From a virus: DNA of 43,193 bases. This document shows, in pieces, positions 1 to 8,224 of this stretch. Made by a program: the position numbers and the translations under genes. Below the pieces are notes generated by a model, which saw only the letters and a list, made by a program, of their open reading frames with translations, did no database searches and was not told where the DNA came from. Within the stretch, counting starts at the first letter, position 1. Each line of letters starts with the position of its first letter. The stretch is from positions 1 through 43,193 of the IMG/VR virus record IMGVR_UViG_3300046757_000384, one strand, 5' to 3'.

Positions 1-29
1 ATATACATACATAACACGAGGGCTATGGT

Positions 30-134
30 ATGATACAACTACAAACCAAATCGTTTGCGAGAGACTTTGCGGTATACTGTTCAGTGGGTTTCAACATTGG
101 ACTTGTGATAGGATTATTTCTCTACGTGTTCTAA
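30..134 (+). CDS. Small single-pass membrane protein, 34 aa
   Basis: This short ORF starts at ATG 30 after a GAGGG Shine-Dalgarno (SD) at 18-22 and stops at TAA 132-134. The N-terminal third is polar and basic. Residues about 14-34 form one hydrophobic segment (GFNIGLVIGLFLYVF at the end), so it is probably a membrane peptide. I recognise no family. A good SD and a clean membrane segment support it, but short length keeps confidence moderate. Confidence 0.5.
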   Translation: MIQLQTKSFARDFAVYCSVGFNIGLVIGLFLYVF

Positions 135-149
135 AAATTTTTTTAGAAC
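128..149. other. AT-rich inverted repeat
   Basis: GTTCTAAAAA and TTTTTAGAAC form an almost uninterrupted inverted repeat that includes the stop codon of the preceding small ORF. No T-run follows, so it is a weak terminator candidate at best. It could equally be a transcript 3'-end stabiliser. Confidence 0.35.
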
Positions 150-159
150 GCTTCGCGCA

Positions 160-167
160 GGTAAATA
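160..167 (+). promoter_or_regulatory. T4-type late promoter, leaderless position
   Basis: GGTAAATA matches the core of TATAAATA. Its last A is at 167. In T4 the late start lies six bases after that A, which here is 173, the A of the next ATG. No convincing SD precedes that ATG. Confidence 0.5.
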
Positions 168-172
168 TTTGC

Positions 173-994
173 ATGAAGCAGCACCTATTAGTTGGAGGGG
201 ATTCATTTGCTGAGTTTCCTAGAGGCACTACAGATCCTAGAACACTAGAACGAGGTCGTCACGATGATCCTGTGCGCTCTTGGGATGGTTCAACACTGCA
301 TTGGTGTGAACAATGGGCAGCTCGTCACGATGTGAACGCACACTCAGTTGGTTGGGGAGGCGCAGACAACACAGCAGCAGTCAACATGGTCACACGCGAA
401 CTCATGGGCTCAACTGCATACACACACTGTGTTTATTTTCTAACAGATCCCAACAGAACCTACAAGCGCAACACCAGTCATCTCACTAAAGGAGATCGAC
501 ACTTTGACAAGCGAGACTATGTCTCTAGACGTTGGCAAGTCGGCTACAATTGGGATCACACCAATTGGCCTACAGCAATTGAATATCCTGAGGATGAAAT
601 GCCCTTGTGCGTGGGCAACACAGCAGCAAGCCTACGTTTCAACTCAATTCACAACAAAAAGTCAGCACCTTGGGAATGGATCAAGTACAGCATGAACCTA
701 ACACCTACACCTCAGCCTCTACAAAACACTGTGGCACAGATTGCACTACTGAATTCACAGTGTGCAGCTCGTGGCATCAAGTTTATGGTCACAAGTGGGT
801 TTTCATGGCCTAGAGCATTTGAAACGTGGCGCGACTCAGAATGTTATCCGCAATTTGCAAAGTTTGACTTTCAAGACCAAGTTCGTGTGAACCCAAAGAC
901 AGGATGGAAGTTGCGTTCACACTATACGCATTCAGAACACACACAAATACTCAACTACCTAGAGTCACAAGGTCTAGATGGGTGGCTTACTTAG
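173..994 (+). CDS. SGNH/GDSL-hydrolase-like protein
   Basis: A 273-residue protein. The N-terminus reads LLVGGDSFAEF (residues 5-15), a GDS block I as in SGNH/GDSL esterases, with S11 as the candidate nucleophile. Near the C-terminus SHYTHSEH could supply the catalytic His of block V. SGNH proteins in phages may deacetylate surface glycans or act as virion esterases. The rest is divergent and Trp-rich, so the family call rests on these two motifs. The start is the ATG placed at the predicted late transcription start. The gene converges on the minus-strand gene ending at 987 and overlaps it by 8 bases. Confidence 0.5.
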   Translation: MKQHLLVGGDSFAEFPRGTTDPRTLERGRHDDPVRSWDGSTLHWCEQWAARHDVNAHSVGWGGADNTAAVNMVTRELMGSTAYTHCVYFLTDPNRTYKRNTSHLTKGDRHFDKRDYVSRRWQVGYNWDHTNWPTAIEYPEDEMPLCVGNTAASLRFNSIHNKKSAPWEWIKYSMNLTPTPQPLQNTVAQIALLNSQCAARGIKFMVTSGFSWPRAFETWRDSECYPQFAKFDFQDQVRVNPKTGWKLRSHYTHSEHTQILNYLESQGLDGWLT

Positions 995-1352
995 AGTCTT
1001 TTGGGTCTGAGTCAGCATCAATCACACGTATCTTTAGTCCAGGCAACTGAGGAACTTCGTCAGGATCTGGGTAGTAGTCTGCATAGGGATTTGTGCCTGT
1101 AAATGTTACACTTTCTACAACAGTTTCACCACTTTCTTCGTCTTCTCTGCGAATCATCATGGTGCGTTCAATTTGAAAGTATTCTGCTATTAGATCACAC
1201 ATAGCCCATATGTCGTCTGCACCCTGTTTGGTGCCCTGTAGTTCAGCTACGCCCGCAGCAATGTCCAATAGATCTCCAACAGCGTATTTGACTACACCTT
1301 CTACATCATTTGGATCAAGCTCAGGCAAATTGTCATCATTGTTGCTGTTCAT
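987..1352 (-). CDS. Hypothetical acidic phage protein, 121 aa
   Basis: An acidic soluble protein rich in Asp/Glu at both ends, with a helical-looking middle (residues about 18-66) and a Pro-rich C-terminal part (YADYYPDPDEVPQLPG). I recognise no family. Its ATG lies inside the end of the upstream minus-strand gene (overlap 1336-1352), which indicates translational coupling in a two-gene operon. Confidence 0.6.
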   Translation of the reverse strand: MNSNNDDNLPELDPNDVEGVVKYAVGDLLDIAAGVAELQGTKQGADDIWAMCDLIAEYFQIERTMMIRREDEESGETVVESVTFTGTNPYADYYPDPDEVPQLPGLKIRVIDADSDPKDSK

Positions 1353-1626
1353 TGTCTACCCACTCCACTGTGTCAATGTCCCATATATTTTCTCTATCAA
1401 CTACAAATTCAAATTGTGTAGCTGTGTCTACTAGTCTTACTCGGCCGTTTTCAAGATCTCTTATTTGAATAACACCGATTGACTCGTACACTCCGGGTTT
1501 GCCTGGATGGCTTTGACCCAATTGTAGATCTTTTGCACGAACAGGTGTGCCGTCCGTGTCTAAGAATGTTGTTGTTTTAAAACGACATCCCCAACTCTCT
1601 CCAGGTTTACAGTTTTCTAATTCCAT
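1336..1626 (-). CDS. Hypothetical phage protein, 96 aa
   Basis: First gene of a two-gene minus-strand operon. An SD-like AGAGGAAT lies about 10 bases before the ATG. The protein looks like a small beta-rich domain (VIQIRDLENGRVRLVD, FEFVVDRENIWDI) with an acidic Gln-rich tail. I cannot assign a family or function. Confidence 0.6.
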   Translation of the reverse strand: MELENCKPGESWGCRFKTTTFLDTDGTPVRAKDLQLGQSHPGKPGVYESIGVIQIRDLENGRVRLVDTATQFEFVVDRENIWDIDTVEWVDNEQQQ

Positions 1627-1673
1627 GTAGGTATTCCTCTTTATGTGCTAATACTTATCACCGAACAACACAT

Positions 1674-1681
1674 GATAAATA
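1674..1681 (+). promoter_or_regulatory. T4-type late promoter
   Basis: GATAAATA, predicted start near 1687. It leaves a 22-base leader containing the SD AGGAG (1698-1702) for the gene at 1709. Confidence 0.55.
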
Positions 1682-1708
1682 TTTTTGTTAATCAACAGGA
1701 GATCTCCC

Positions 1709-1930
1709 ATGAGTACACTAAAAAACATTAGCCTTAACCTTGAGTTGGGCCAAACTATCCTAGTAGGGAAAAATCGTGAGCAAGCACAAATCACAAAAAT
1801 AGAATTCCATGAAAAAAGTGGGGAGATTGCGATCAACACAACCAAGGGTCCTAGGAAGGCTCTTACATTTAGTCTATTCAGCGAATCAGATGAATTACAG
1901 CTAGAAAATCCAGCTGACCGTTATCGCTAG
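1709..1930 (+). CDS. Hypothetical small phage protein, 73 aa
   Basis: The start is ATG 1709, not the in-frame upstream codon at 1685, because AGGAG lies 7-11 bases before 1709 and a late promoter ends at 1681. The protein alternates short beta-like segments (QTILVGKNREQAQITKIEF, GEIAINTT) and could be a small barrel, but no family is recognised. It is followed directly by the late promoter of the next gene. Confidence 0.6.
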   Translation: MSTLKNISLNLELGQTILVGKNREQAQITKIEFHEKSGEIAINTTKGPRKALTFSLFSESDELQLENPADRYR

Positions 1931-1938
1931 ACTAAATA
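1931..1938 (+). promoter_or_regulatory. T4-type late promoter, leaderless position
   Basis: ACTAAATA ends at 1938, six bases before the A of ATG 1944. There is no SD between them. Confidence 0.55.
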
Positions 1939-1943
1939 CTTTT

Positions 1944-2198
1944 ATGAGAATAGATGAAGTCCTTACCAGTGAACAAGACCTAGAAGATTGGGCAGCAAGT
2001 AGAAGCCTGTGTAAAAGCTCAAAGCCAAACTCGGCTCTGGGCGCCAGCGCACTCGCTTCATGCAAGTCGCAAGGCTACCGCAGGCGTGAAGGTGGCAAAA
2101 GTCATAAACTAGGAAAGTCTAAGAGTAGTAGAGTAAAAGTCGGCGGCAAGAAGATCAAGGGCAAGAAGTACGGCGGCCCATTACCGGATTGGAGTTAA
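1944..2198 (+). CDS. Small basic virion-type protein with MRIDE N-terminus
   Basis: An 84-residue protein. It opens with MRIDEVLTSE, an N-terminal pattern shared with several proteins further along this window. The rest is strongly Lys/Arg/Gly/Ser-rich (RRREGGKSHKLGKSKSS, then KKIKGKKYGG), with two Cys at about 23 and 40. Composition suggests a nucleic-acid-binding head component. A cut after LTSE by a gp21-type prohead protease is possible but is inference. Start and promoter spacing predict a leaderless late mRNA. Confidence 0.6.
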   Translation: MRIDEVLTSEQDLEDWAASRSLCKSSKPNSALGASALASCKSQGYRRREGGKSHKLGKSKSSRVKVGGKKIKGKKYGGPLPDWS

Positions 2199-2202
2199 CA
2201 GA

Positions 2203-2736
2203 TTGCAGTTGATTACCGGTAGCCTTCTCGTAGCCCATCCAGTTCATGCAAAATATGAATCTGCTGAAACTGTAGTTTATATTACTGAAAGCACAGAACA
2301 CAGCACAGTAGGACTAATTCTAAACAACCCTAGTACTGAAACAATGAAAACTGTAATGCGTGAAAACAATACAGAATGGGGCTGGAATCAAAAAATCTAT
2401 AATGGCGGACAGTATAATAGAACTGCTATGGTAATGTTGCATTCAGACAATTGGTATAGTCGTAATACAATTCAAGTCAACAATGATCTAAGTATAAGCT
2501 CAGACGAACTTATGATAGACAAAATGGCAATGGGAGACTTTCCTGATTGGCATAAACTTTTTATTGGTTGCTCGGGTTGGTCACCAAGTGAACTAGAGCA
2601 TCAAGTACGCAGACGCAAGCCCGAATGGTTAGTACTGCCACACCCTACACGTAGTCTTATTGAATCAAACTCAAACGACTTATGGAACAAGGCAGTAGCT
2701 GAAATAAGCCAAGATCAAGTTAAAACTTTCTTTTAG
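2203..2736 (+). CDS. YqgE/AlgH (DUF179) family protein
   Basis: A 177-residue protein. The N-terminus GSLLVAHPVHAKY, then TVVYITE and STVGLILNNPS (to about residue 44), matches the YqgE/AlgH signature. FIGCSGWSPSELEHQV near residue 125 matches the conserved C-terminal core. The biochemical role of the family is not established. Translation must begin at TTG 2203, since GGAG at 2191-2194 is correctly spaced and no suitable ATG exists. It follows the small basic gene with almost no gap. Confidence 0.8.
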   Translation: MQLITGSLLVAHPVHAKYESAETVVYITESTEHSTVGLILNNPSTETMKTVMRENNTEWGWNQKIYNGGQYNRTAMVMLHSDNWYSRNTIQVNNDLSISSDELMIDKMAMGDFPDWHKLFIGCSGWSPSELEHQVRRRKPEWLVLPHPTRSLIESNSNDLWNKAVAEISQDQVKTFF

Positions 2737-2737
2737 C

Positions 2738-2745
2738 TATAAATA
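2738..2745 (+). promoter_or_regulatory. T4-type late promoter, perfect consensus
   Basis: A perfect TATAAATA, predicted start 2751. The leader carries AAAGGAGAAGG before ATG 2768. Confidence 0.7.
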
Positions 2746-2767
2746 CTCTATACAAAGGAGAAGGCAT

Positions 2768-3130
2768 ATGTCCAGATTACTACTGGCGTTTGCAGTTGGT
2801 ATCTCACTTCTTGCTACTACAGCACTCGCTCAAGAACAACAAGAACAAAGCAAAAGATTCATAACAACACAGGCATGTGATCCTGTGTTGAAGATGAGCG
2901 ATATTGTGATGAACAAATATGGTGAGACTCCATTATTTCAAGGCGAAGGACTACAGTTTGCAGCACAAACAGGACAACCATTTAGAAGCTCAATGATGTT
3001 CTTTGTCAATCAAGACTCAGGAACGTGGAGTCTAATTAGTTTATACCCAGATGGCACAGCCTGTATGGTAGCAAACGGCAGAACATTTGAACCCTACTCA
3101 GGACCTATTGGCAAAAAGACACCAGGCTGA
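2768..3130 (+). CDS. Exported hypothetical protein with signal peptide, 120 aa
   Basis: Residues 1-21 form a classical signal peptide (basic MSR, hydrophobic LLLAFAVGISLLATT, ALA-Q cleavage site). The mature part is about 99 residues with two Cys (in QACDP and TACMV) that could form a disulfide in the periplasm. It ends at the ATG of the next gene (TGATG). The function is unknown. Export and late expression suggest a role in the cell envelope during infection. Confidence 0.65.
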   Translation: MSRLLLAFAVGISLLATTALAQEQQEQSKRFITTQACDPVLKMSDIVMNKYGETPLFQGEGLQFAAQTGQPFRSSMMFFVNQDSGTWSLISLYPDGTACMVANGRTFEPYSGPIGKKTPG

Positions 3131-3354
3131 TGTGGGTACTAGTTTATATTGTGATACAACCGTTTGTCGCAGGAGATGTCAATAGTTTAGAGCCATATGC
3201 AATCAATCCTATGGGTCCAAGAGTTACATTTGATTCTATGATCGAGTGCTTTGAAGCAAGAGAAAGACTCAGTGATAAAGTTGGATTAGGTAACGGATAC
3301 TATGGACCTAACAAGCAAGCCATCTGCATCGCCACTGATGCTAAACAGTTATAA
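3130..3354 (+). CDS. Exported or membrane-anchored small protein, 74 aa
   Basis: Coupled to the preceding gene through TGATG. It has a short hydrophobic N-terminus (MWVLVYIVIQPFVAGDV), either a signal sequence or an anchor, then a soluble domain with two Cys (IECFEARERL, AICIATDA). No family is recognised. Pairing with an exported Cys-containing protein suggests they act together in the periplasm. Confidence 0.55.
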   Translation: MWVLVYIVIQPFVAGDVNSLEPYAINPMGPRVTFDSMIECFEARERLSDKVGLGNGYYGPNKQAICIATDAKQL

Positions 3355-3357
3355 ATA
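3350..3357 (+). promoter_or_regulatory. T4-type late promoter, perfect consensus
   Basis: TATAAATA overlaps the stop of the preceding gene, predicted start 3363. It serves the HNH gene beginning at GTG 3384. Confidence 0.65.
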
Positions 3358-3383
3358 TTAAAATAACATAGGATATCTATAAC

Positions 3384-3893
3384 GTGGCAGACACTCTTGT
3401 ACTTAATGCAGACGGACAACCAGTATCATTACTACCTCCCAGTACTATTCAATGGAAAGAAGCAATCACATACATGTGGCTAGACAAAGTCAATGTACTT
3501 GAATGGTATGATGATTGGATTGTTAGTAGCGCAAGATGGGAAACTAGAGTACCAGCAATCATTATGCTAAAGCAAATGTATCGACGGCGAAGCACACCTC
3601 GCTTTTCCAAATACAACTGCCACCTAAGAGACAAATTTGTCTGCCAATATTGCTCAAACACCTTTTCCAAACAAGATTTAACATTAGATCACGTAATACC
3701 AATTAGCCTTGGTGGTAAAACATCTTGGGATAACATTGTGAGTGCGTGTAACCCGTGCAACAGCACAAAAGGTAGCAAACTAATCAAACCAAAGAATGCA
3801 CCTTACCAACCTACTTATTATGAGCTTGCAAACAATCGTAAACTAATAGGATTTGAAAACAAGCACCCTAGCTGGGAAACATTTTTAAAATGA
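3384..3893 (+). CDS. HNH endonuclease
   Basis: A 169-residue protein. The HNH fold is clear: CQYC at about residues 89-92, LTLDHVIPISLGG (the DH pair) and then N at WDNIVSAC, followed by CNPCNSTKGSK. The two CxxC pairs form the zinc knuckles around the catalytic His. The start is GTG, preceded by AGGAT. It overlaps the next gene by four bases (ATGA). Free-standing HNH proteins in phages may be homing enzymes or take part in packaging; the sequence does not separate these. Confidence 0.88.
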   Translation: MADTLVLNADGQPVSLLPPSTIQWKEAITYMWLDKVNVLEWYDDWIVSSARWETRVPAIIMLKQMYRRRSTPRFSKYNCHLRDKFVCQYCSNTFSKQDLTLDHVIPISLGGKTSWDNIVSACNPCNSTKGSKLIKPKNAPYQPTYYELANNRKLIGFENKHPSWETFLK

Positions 3894-4870
3894 GACACTA
3901 TCGATATAAGCAATGGCCGTCACATGTCAAAGGTAGATTTGCAGGAATTTATAAAGAAATTGGAGATAGGACACCTGACAGAGTAGATTGGTTTGCTCCA
4001 GAAGAATGGGTTCACAACTGGAAGAGAGAAGCCCGTTGGAAAAACTTTCAAGTACAAGCACATTCAAGAGAGCTTAATATGTTGTTTGGTACACAACGAG
4101 GATGTAAAGAACAAACTGAAAGATGTCCTGCTGGAGCAAATATAATCCATTGGCCTACTTTTTGGATAAGTGCAACAGTAGATCAAACACAATATGCAGA
4201 ATTTCCGCGACAAGGGAAAATAACAAAAGCCTTTATGAGTTTAAATGGCCAACCGCATGTACATAGATGTATGATAATGGATGAGTTAGTAAGACGCAAA
4301 ATGCACAAACATGCAGTTATGACTTGGCATTATCCTAATGTTGATTGGGATTGGAAAGCATGGAAGCCTGAGCTTTTAGAAATAGAACCTAATTGGAATC
4401 GTGATAGTGCCGACAGTTTTAAATATTCAACATTTATGCACAGCGCACTTAGCAGCTCGTTTATGAATTTAATTGCCGAATCACAAGCTGATATTCCTTT
4501 CCTTACAGAAAAAACATTCCAACAAATTATCTACAAGCGTCCATTCTTAACTATGGCAGGAGCTGGTATATACAAAGATATGGATAAACTTGGTTTTAAA
4601 AGATACGATGAGATATTTGATTATTCTTTTGATGAAGTAGAAGATTCAATGGAAAGAGGACTAATGATCATTGATCAGGTTGAGTCTATAATAGGAAAGG
4701 ATTACGAAGCAATGAATCGGAAGATAATGCCTAAATTAGAATACAATTATCAACGAGCAAGAACACTAGCAAACGATCCTAGTTATGTTCCAGACATAGT
4801 AAAAGAAATGATAAGGTGGAACCCTAAGTTTAGCCCACCTTATGTTCGATTTTTACAAGGCGTTACTTAA
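3890..4870 (+). CDS. Glycosyltransferase-like protein
   Basis: A 326-residue protein. The C-terminal half has LTEKTFQQIIYKRPFLTMAG followed by KLGFKRYDEIFDYSFDE. This resembles the nucleotide-sugar-binding half of exostosin/GT10-like glycosyltransferases (E-K-T, then a Pro-containing A/G loop). The N-terminal half is Trp- and Arg-rich and not recognised. Such a protein could glycosylate virion proteins or host glycans. It is coupled to the HNH gene by an ATGA overlap and converges on the DUF454 gene. Confidence 0.45.
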   Translation: MRHYRYKQWPSHVKGRFAGIYKEIGDRTPDRVDWFAPEEWVHNWKREARWKNFQVQAHSRELNMLFGTQRGCKEQTERCPAGANIIHWPTFWISATVDQTQYAEFPRQGKITKAFMSLNGQPHVHRCMIMDELVRRKMHKHAVMTWHYPNVDWDWKAWKPELLEIEPNWNRDSADSFKYSTFMHSALSSSFMNLIAESQADIPFLTEKTFQQIIYKRPFLTMAGAGIYKDMDKLGFKRYDEIFDYSFDEVEDSMERGLMIIDQVESIIGKDYEAMNRKIMPKLEYNYQRARTLANDPSYVPDIVKEMIRWNPKFSPPYVRFLQGVT

Positions 4871-5276
4871 ACCAAGCAATCTTTTTACCTGCAGAAACTC
4901 TACGTTCTTGTTCTTCAACACTGCCAGGATAGCGCCAAGCCCATATAGCAACCAGTGCCATAAAGCCTCCGCTCCACATAACAGCTTTGATGTTACCTGT
5001 AGTAAACCACAAAAACGCAAGAGAACTACTCATTACTAGTACCATTGCGTATTTGCCCCATGTAGGGAATACTTTCTTCTCAACCCAATTAGTTAGGAAC
5101 GGACCAAAGTATTTGTGATTGTATAACCATTTGTGCATTCTAGGCGAACTTTTTGCAAAACAATATGCTGCGAACACTAAGAATACGGAAAACGGAATGC
5201 CCGGCACGACAACGCCAATGTAGGCCATTCCTAAGGATAGAAAGCCTAAGCCCATCCACATATATTTTTTAACCAT
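4863..5276 (-). CDS. DUF454 (YbaN-like) inner membrane protein
   Basis: A 137-residue protein with hydrophobic segments at about 8-40 and 76-114. The diagnostic DUF454 stretch is present: [20 protein letters not shown], then [19 protein letters not shown]. The function of the family is unknown; in bacteria it often lies beside respiratory or haem genes. Its ATG overlaps the end of the ALAS gene by 8 bases, so the two are co-translated. Confidence 0.85.
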   Translation of the reverse strand: MVKKYMWMGLGFLSLGMAYIGVVVPGIPFSVFLVFAAYCFAKSSPRMHKWLYNHKYFGPFLTNWVEKKVFPTWGKYAMVLVMSSSLAFLWFTTGNIKAVMWSGGFMALVAIWAWRYPGSVEEQERRVSAGKKIAWFK

Positions 5277-6456
5277 TAATTACCTCTGTTAATGCTTTAA
5301 TTAAATCCTCAATCATACCATCAGTATGATACGGCGTGGGAGCAAAGCGTAGTCTCTCAGTACCTTCGGCTACTGTAGGATAATTAATAGGTTGCACATA
5401 TATCCCATAGTCATTAATAAGTGAATCACTTACAGCTTTACATGTTTTTGCTTCACCTATGAGTAAAGGAACAATATGAGTAGTAGAGCAATCCATAGGA
5501 TCTAAACCAGCTTTGGTCATCCTATGCTTTAGTTTGCGAGCTCTTTCCTGATGCTGTTCCCTAAGTTCGTTATGATCTCGCAAGTATTTGATACTAGCAA
5601 GGGCACCAGCACAAGTCACAGGACTCATACTGGTTGTAAAAATAAAGCCTGAAGCTACAGAACGAATCGCATCTATGATGTCAGCGTCCGCTGCTATGTA
5701 CCCGCCCTGTACTCCAAAGGCTTTGCCTAGCGTACCGTTTACGATATCCACATTATCCTGCAGGTTTAGTTTCTGTAAATAGCCTGCTCCTTGTTCTCCG
5801 TATAATCCTACGGCATGAACCTCATCAATGTATGTCATCGCCCCATACTGGTCTGCTAAGGTGCAAATATCGAGGATAGGCGACACATCTCCATCCATGC
5901 TATACACAGATTCGAACACAATACAAGGTGTTCCGGAAACACTTTTTAGCTTATCCTCTAGGTCGTTCATATCATTGTGCTGCCATATGATCTTGTCAGC
6001 ACCACTGTGTCTTATCCCTTGGATCAAAGATGCGTGATTATTTGAATCACTTAAAAACACAATGTCGGGAATGATTTGTTTAAGAGCGACCAAACTCCAT
6101 TCATTTGCAACATACGCACTAGAAAAGAGGAGCGCACTCTGCTTGCTATGCAAGTCAGCCAGCTCGTGTTCTAGTGCTACATGATAGTGTGAAGTGCCTC
6201 CTATGTTTCTGGTGCCTCCACTGCCAGCGCCTGTTTGATCTAATGCAGTGTGCATTGCATCTATTACAATTTTATTCTGGCCCATTCCGAGGTAATCATT
6301 TGAGCACCAGTTTACAATCTCTTTGATTGCATACTTTCCGTACCAAATAGCTTTAGGAAACTTTCCGCGTTCTCTAAGAATGTCATTAAACACACGGTAC
6401 TTGCCTTCCTGTTTTAACTGTGCAAGTACTTGTTGGAATGGTTTTTTATCTATCAT
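5269..6456 (-). CDS. hemA: 5-aminolevulinate synthase (ALAS)
   Basis: A PLP enzyme that condenses glycine and succinyl-CoA to 5-aminolevulinate, the first step of haem synthesis by the C4 route used by alphaproteobacteria. Visible motifs are [19 protein letters not shown] (substrate site), [11 protein letters not shown] (PLP Asp), [14 protein letters not shown] with the Schiff-base Lys near residue 245, and [19 protein letters not shown]. About 395 residues is full length, and ALAS fits better than the related KBL or AONS enzymes because of the TERLR block. I chose the second Met (A at 6456) because a TAAATA promoter ends at 6462, predicting a transcript that starts exactly there; the alternative ATG at 6462 adds two residues. 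Confidence 0.93.
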   Translation of the reverse strand: MIDKKPFQQVLAQLKQEGKYRVFNDILRERGKFPKAIWYGKYAIKEIVNWCSNDYLGMGQNKIVIDAMHTALDQTGAGSGGTRNIGGTSHYHVALEHELADLHSKQSALLFSSAYVANEWSLVALKQIIPDIVFLSDSNNHASLIQGIRHSGADKIIWQHNDMNDLEDKLKSVSGTPCIVFESVYSMDGDVSPILDICTLADQYGAMTYIDEVHAVGLYGEQGAGYLQKLNLQDNVDIVNGTLGKAFGVQGGYIAADADIIDAIRSVASGFIFTTSMSPVTCAGALASIKYLRDHNELREQHQERARKLKHRMTKAGLDPMDCSTTHIVPLLIGEAKTCKAVSDSLINDYGIYVQPINYPTVAEGTERLRFAPTPYHTDGMIEDLIKALTEVING

Positions 6457-6461
6457 GTGCA

Positions 6462-6469
6462 TATTTAAC
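6462..6469 (-). promoter_or_regulatory. T4-type late promoter, leaderless position
   Basis: On the minus strand this reads GTTAAATA, whose last A is at 6462. Six bases on is 6456, the A of the second ATG of the ALAS gene. It overlaps the plus-strand late promoter, so the two form a divergent pair. Confidence 0.45.
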
Positions 6470-6475
6470 TAAATA
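6468..6475 (+). promoter_or_regulatory. T4-type late promoter
   Basis: ACTAAATA, predicted start 6481, directly followed by TAGGAG, the SD of the gene at 6494. Confidence 0.55.
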
Positions 6476-6493
6476 TTGTATAGGAGTTTACAG

Positions 6494-6802
6494 ATGCGAG
6501 CAACAGATATAGTAAGACAAGTATTAGATTTATTAGATGCTGTAGAAGGCCAACAAGATCTAAAGCCTAAGGTTATTCCTGATGACACTTGCGGAGCAGA
6601 ACAAGGTGAACCGATTGCAGGACGATTCAAACAAATATTTGCAATGTTAGATGCACCTAGCAATGGACCTCTTGCTAACAGCCCAAACGAAGTAGTTGCT
6701 CCTGTAAGTGCAGTAACAACAGATGCAGGCGGTGGAGTAAATGGACCTAAAGATCCTGCAGACATTAGAGTAAAAGACCCAGGAGCATACAATGGCAGCT
6801 AA
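6494..6802 (+). CDS. Putative virion-associated protein, 102 aa
   Basis: The start is ATG 6494, set by the TAGGAG at 6481-6486. The protein has a helical N-terminus (MRATDIVRQVLDLLDAVEG), then GEPIAGRFKQIFAML and a Gly/Pro-rich tail (TTDAGGGVNGPKDPADIRVK). I recall similar proteins in T4-like marine phages but cannot name a function. Its end overlaps the next ATG, so it is part of a late operon. Confidence 0.6.
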   Translation: MRATDIVRQVLDLLDAVEGQQDLKPKVIPDDTCGAEQGEPIAGRFKQIFAMLDAPSNGPLANSPNEVVAPVSAVTTDAGGGVNGPKDPADIRVKDPGAYNGS

Positions 6803-7016
6803 CGGAATATCAACACTAGCAACTAAACAGCTAAGACAAGAAGCAAAACTTACACTTGCAGGACAAGATAGAGCAGCTCGTAATGTGATACAACCAGGAC
6901 GTTACGCAGATACAACAGCAGATTTAACACAACTACCTACAAGATATGTAGACGACACAGTTGTAAACAATGATAATACAGGTGGCCTCAAGCAGGGCAG
7001 ACCGTGGGCTACATAA
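6792..7016 (+). CDS. Putative virion-associated protein, 74 aa
   Basis: A small soluble protein (MAANGISTLATKQLRQEAK at the start, NNDNTGGLKQGRPWAT at the end). It overlaps the previous gene by 11 bases and is followed by the next gene after three bases. The low-complexity polar sequence and late operon fit a structural component. No named family. Confidence 0.6.
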   Translation: MAANGISTLATKQLRQEAKLTLAGQDRAARNVIQPGRYADTTADLTQLPTRYVDDTVVNNDNTGGLKQGRPWAT

Positions 7017-7019
7017 TCA

Positions 7020-7883
7020 ATGCCCAATCTAAATCCAAACTCAACTAACTACGTACACAGTCATGAGCCAAACACTAATGACTTACATATGGCAATGGAC
7101 TACAACAGTGTAGGGCAACCTGTTATTAGAACGGTAGGCGGAGACATCTACAACAGTATCAACCTACCAGCAGGCTTTGGACAGATACACAAGTTTGGTG
7201 CTGTTCCTACTATGAGCATAGACACCGTTGGAACCATATGGGACGAGGACGACACCATCTACCCTTGGGCGGCGATTGATGCCAACGGTGTGTTGAATAT
7301 CAAAGTTACCAATACAAACAATGAAAACAATCTCAACACAGACTTAGATGGTGACACAGTAGAGATACAAGGGTTAGATGAAAACTATGAAATACAGACT
7401 GAAACTGTAACCATATCAGGTTCAACAGCAACAACAGTCAATCCTTACAAAAGAATCTACAGAGCAAGATATCAAAACGGCGGCGGCTTTGATGTTAATA
7501 CAACTGCTCGTATATTAATACAAACACAGACTAATGTGACTGTGGCAAAGATACTAGAGAATCAAGGTCAAACACTGATGGCTATCTATACTGTACCTGC
7601 GGGCTTCACAGGTTACTTGATGAGATTAGATGTTACAGCACAGGATGACGCAACAGGCGAATTCAAATTAATGGTTAGAGAAGGTGGCACTGGATCGTTT
7701 GCCATTAGGCACGTTGCTGAAGTAGTTGGCCGCGGCGGCCCGTATCAGTTGGAATATCCTATTCCACAATCATTTCCAGAGAAGTCAGACATTGATGCCC
7801 GTATGCACACTCTTGCAAACAACGGACGTTATACTTGCACGTTTGATATCTTATTAGTAGATAATACAGCAGGCACTCCCTAA
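7020..7883 (+). CDS. Putative virion structural protein, 287 aa
   Basis: A beta-rich, Thr/Asn/Gly-rich protein without membrane segments or enzyme motifs. The N-terminal part contains MAMDYNSVGQPVIRT. The C-terminal half (about 180-280: LMAIYTVPAGFTGYLMRL, then an RxGG-rich strand region) looks like a jelly-roll fold typical of phage fibre or head-decoration proteins. Third gene of the late operon starting at 6494. The exact role is unknown. Confidence 0.6.
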   Translation: MPNLNPNSTNYVHSHEPNTNDLHMAMDYNSVGQPVIRTVGGDIYNSINLPAGFGQIHKFGAVPTMSIDTVGTIWDEDDTIYPWAAIDANGVLNIKVTNTNNENNLNTDLDGDTVEIQGLDENYEIQTETVTISGSTATTVNPYKRIYRARYQNGGGFDVNTTARILIQTQTNVTVAKILENQGQTLMAIYTVPAGFTGYLMRLDVTAQDDATGEFKLMVREGGTGSFAIRHVAEVVGRGGPYQLEYPIPQSFPEKSDIDARMHTLANNGRYTCTFDILLVDNTAGTP

Positions 7884-7886
7884 TTA

Positions 7887-7894
7887 GGTAAATA
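7887..7894 (+). promoter_or_regulatory. T4-type late promoter, near-leaderless position
   Basis: GGTAAATA ends at 7894 and ATG begins at 7899, so the predicted start falls within one base of the initiation codon. Confidence 0.5.
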
Positions 7895-7898
7895 CATT

Positions 7899-8195
7899 AT
7901 GCGCATAGATGAAATCACAATAAACATTCCAATCACAATTGACCTAGACGGTGACAAACCTCGTGTAAACGTAGCAGGTAAGGATGCTACTAAAAAAGAT
8001 GATAGTGATTTAGATCAAAATCCAGTAATGTTATCACCTCCACAGCAAGAAATTGAACTTGCTAAATCAGAACAAGGTAAAGAAAGTCCATATATTGACA
8101 CTTTACTTGACGATGACGACGAAGGATCAGAAGAAACTACTGATCAAGAAGATAATCTCGATAACATCAAAGCATTAGCCGGCTTAACCAAATAA
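7899..8195 (+). CDS. Acidic hypothetical protein with MRIDE N-terminus, 98 aa
   Basis: The N-terminus MRIDEITINIPITIDLDGD carries the same opening pattern as the gene at 1944. The C-terminal half is highly acidic (a DDDDEGSEE stretch near residue 71) and probably disordered. Acidic charge and late promoter suit a head-core or chaperone-like protein. No family is recognised and no gp21-like cut site is evident. Confidence 0.55.
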   Translation: MRIDEITINIPITIDLDGDKPRVNVAGKDATKKDDSDLDQNPVMLSPPQQEIELAKSEQGKESPYIDTLLDDDDEGSEETTDQEDNLDNIKALAGLTK

Positions 8196-8198
8196 ATA
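8191..8198 (+). promoter_or_regulatory. T4-type late promoter
   Basis: AATAAATA overlaps the preceding stop codon. The leader from about 8204 contains AGGAGGG (8211-8217) before TTG 8225. Confidence 0.55.
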
Positions 8199-8224
8199 CA
8201 GTTGTATTATAGGAGGGCACCTAG

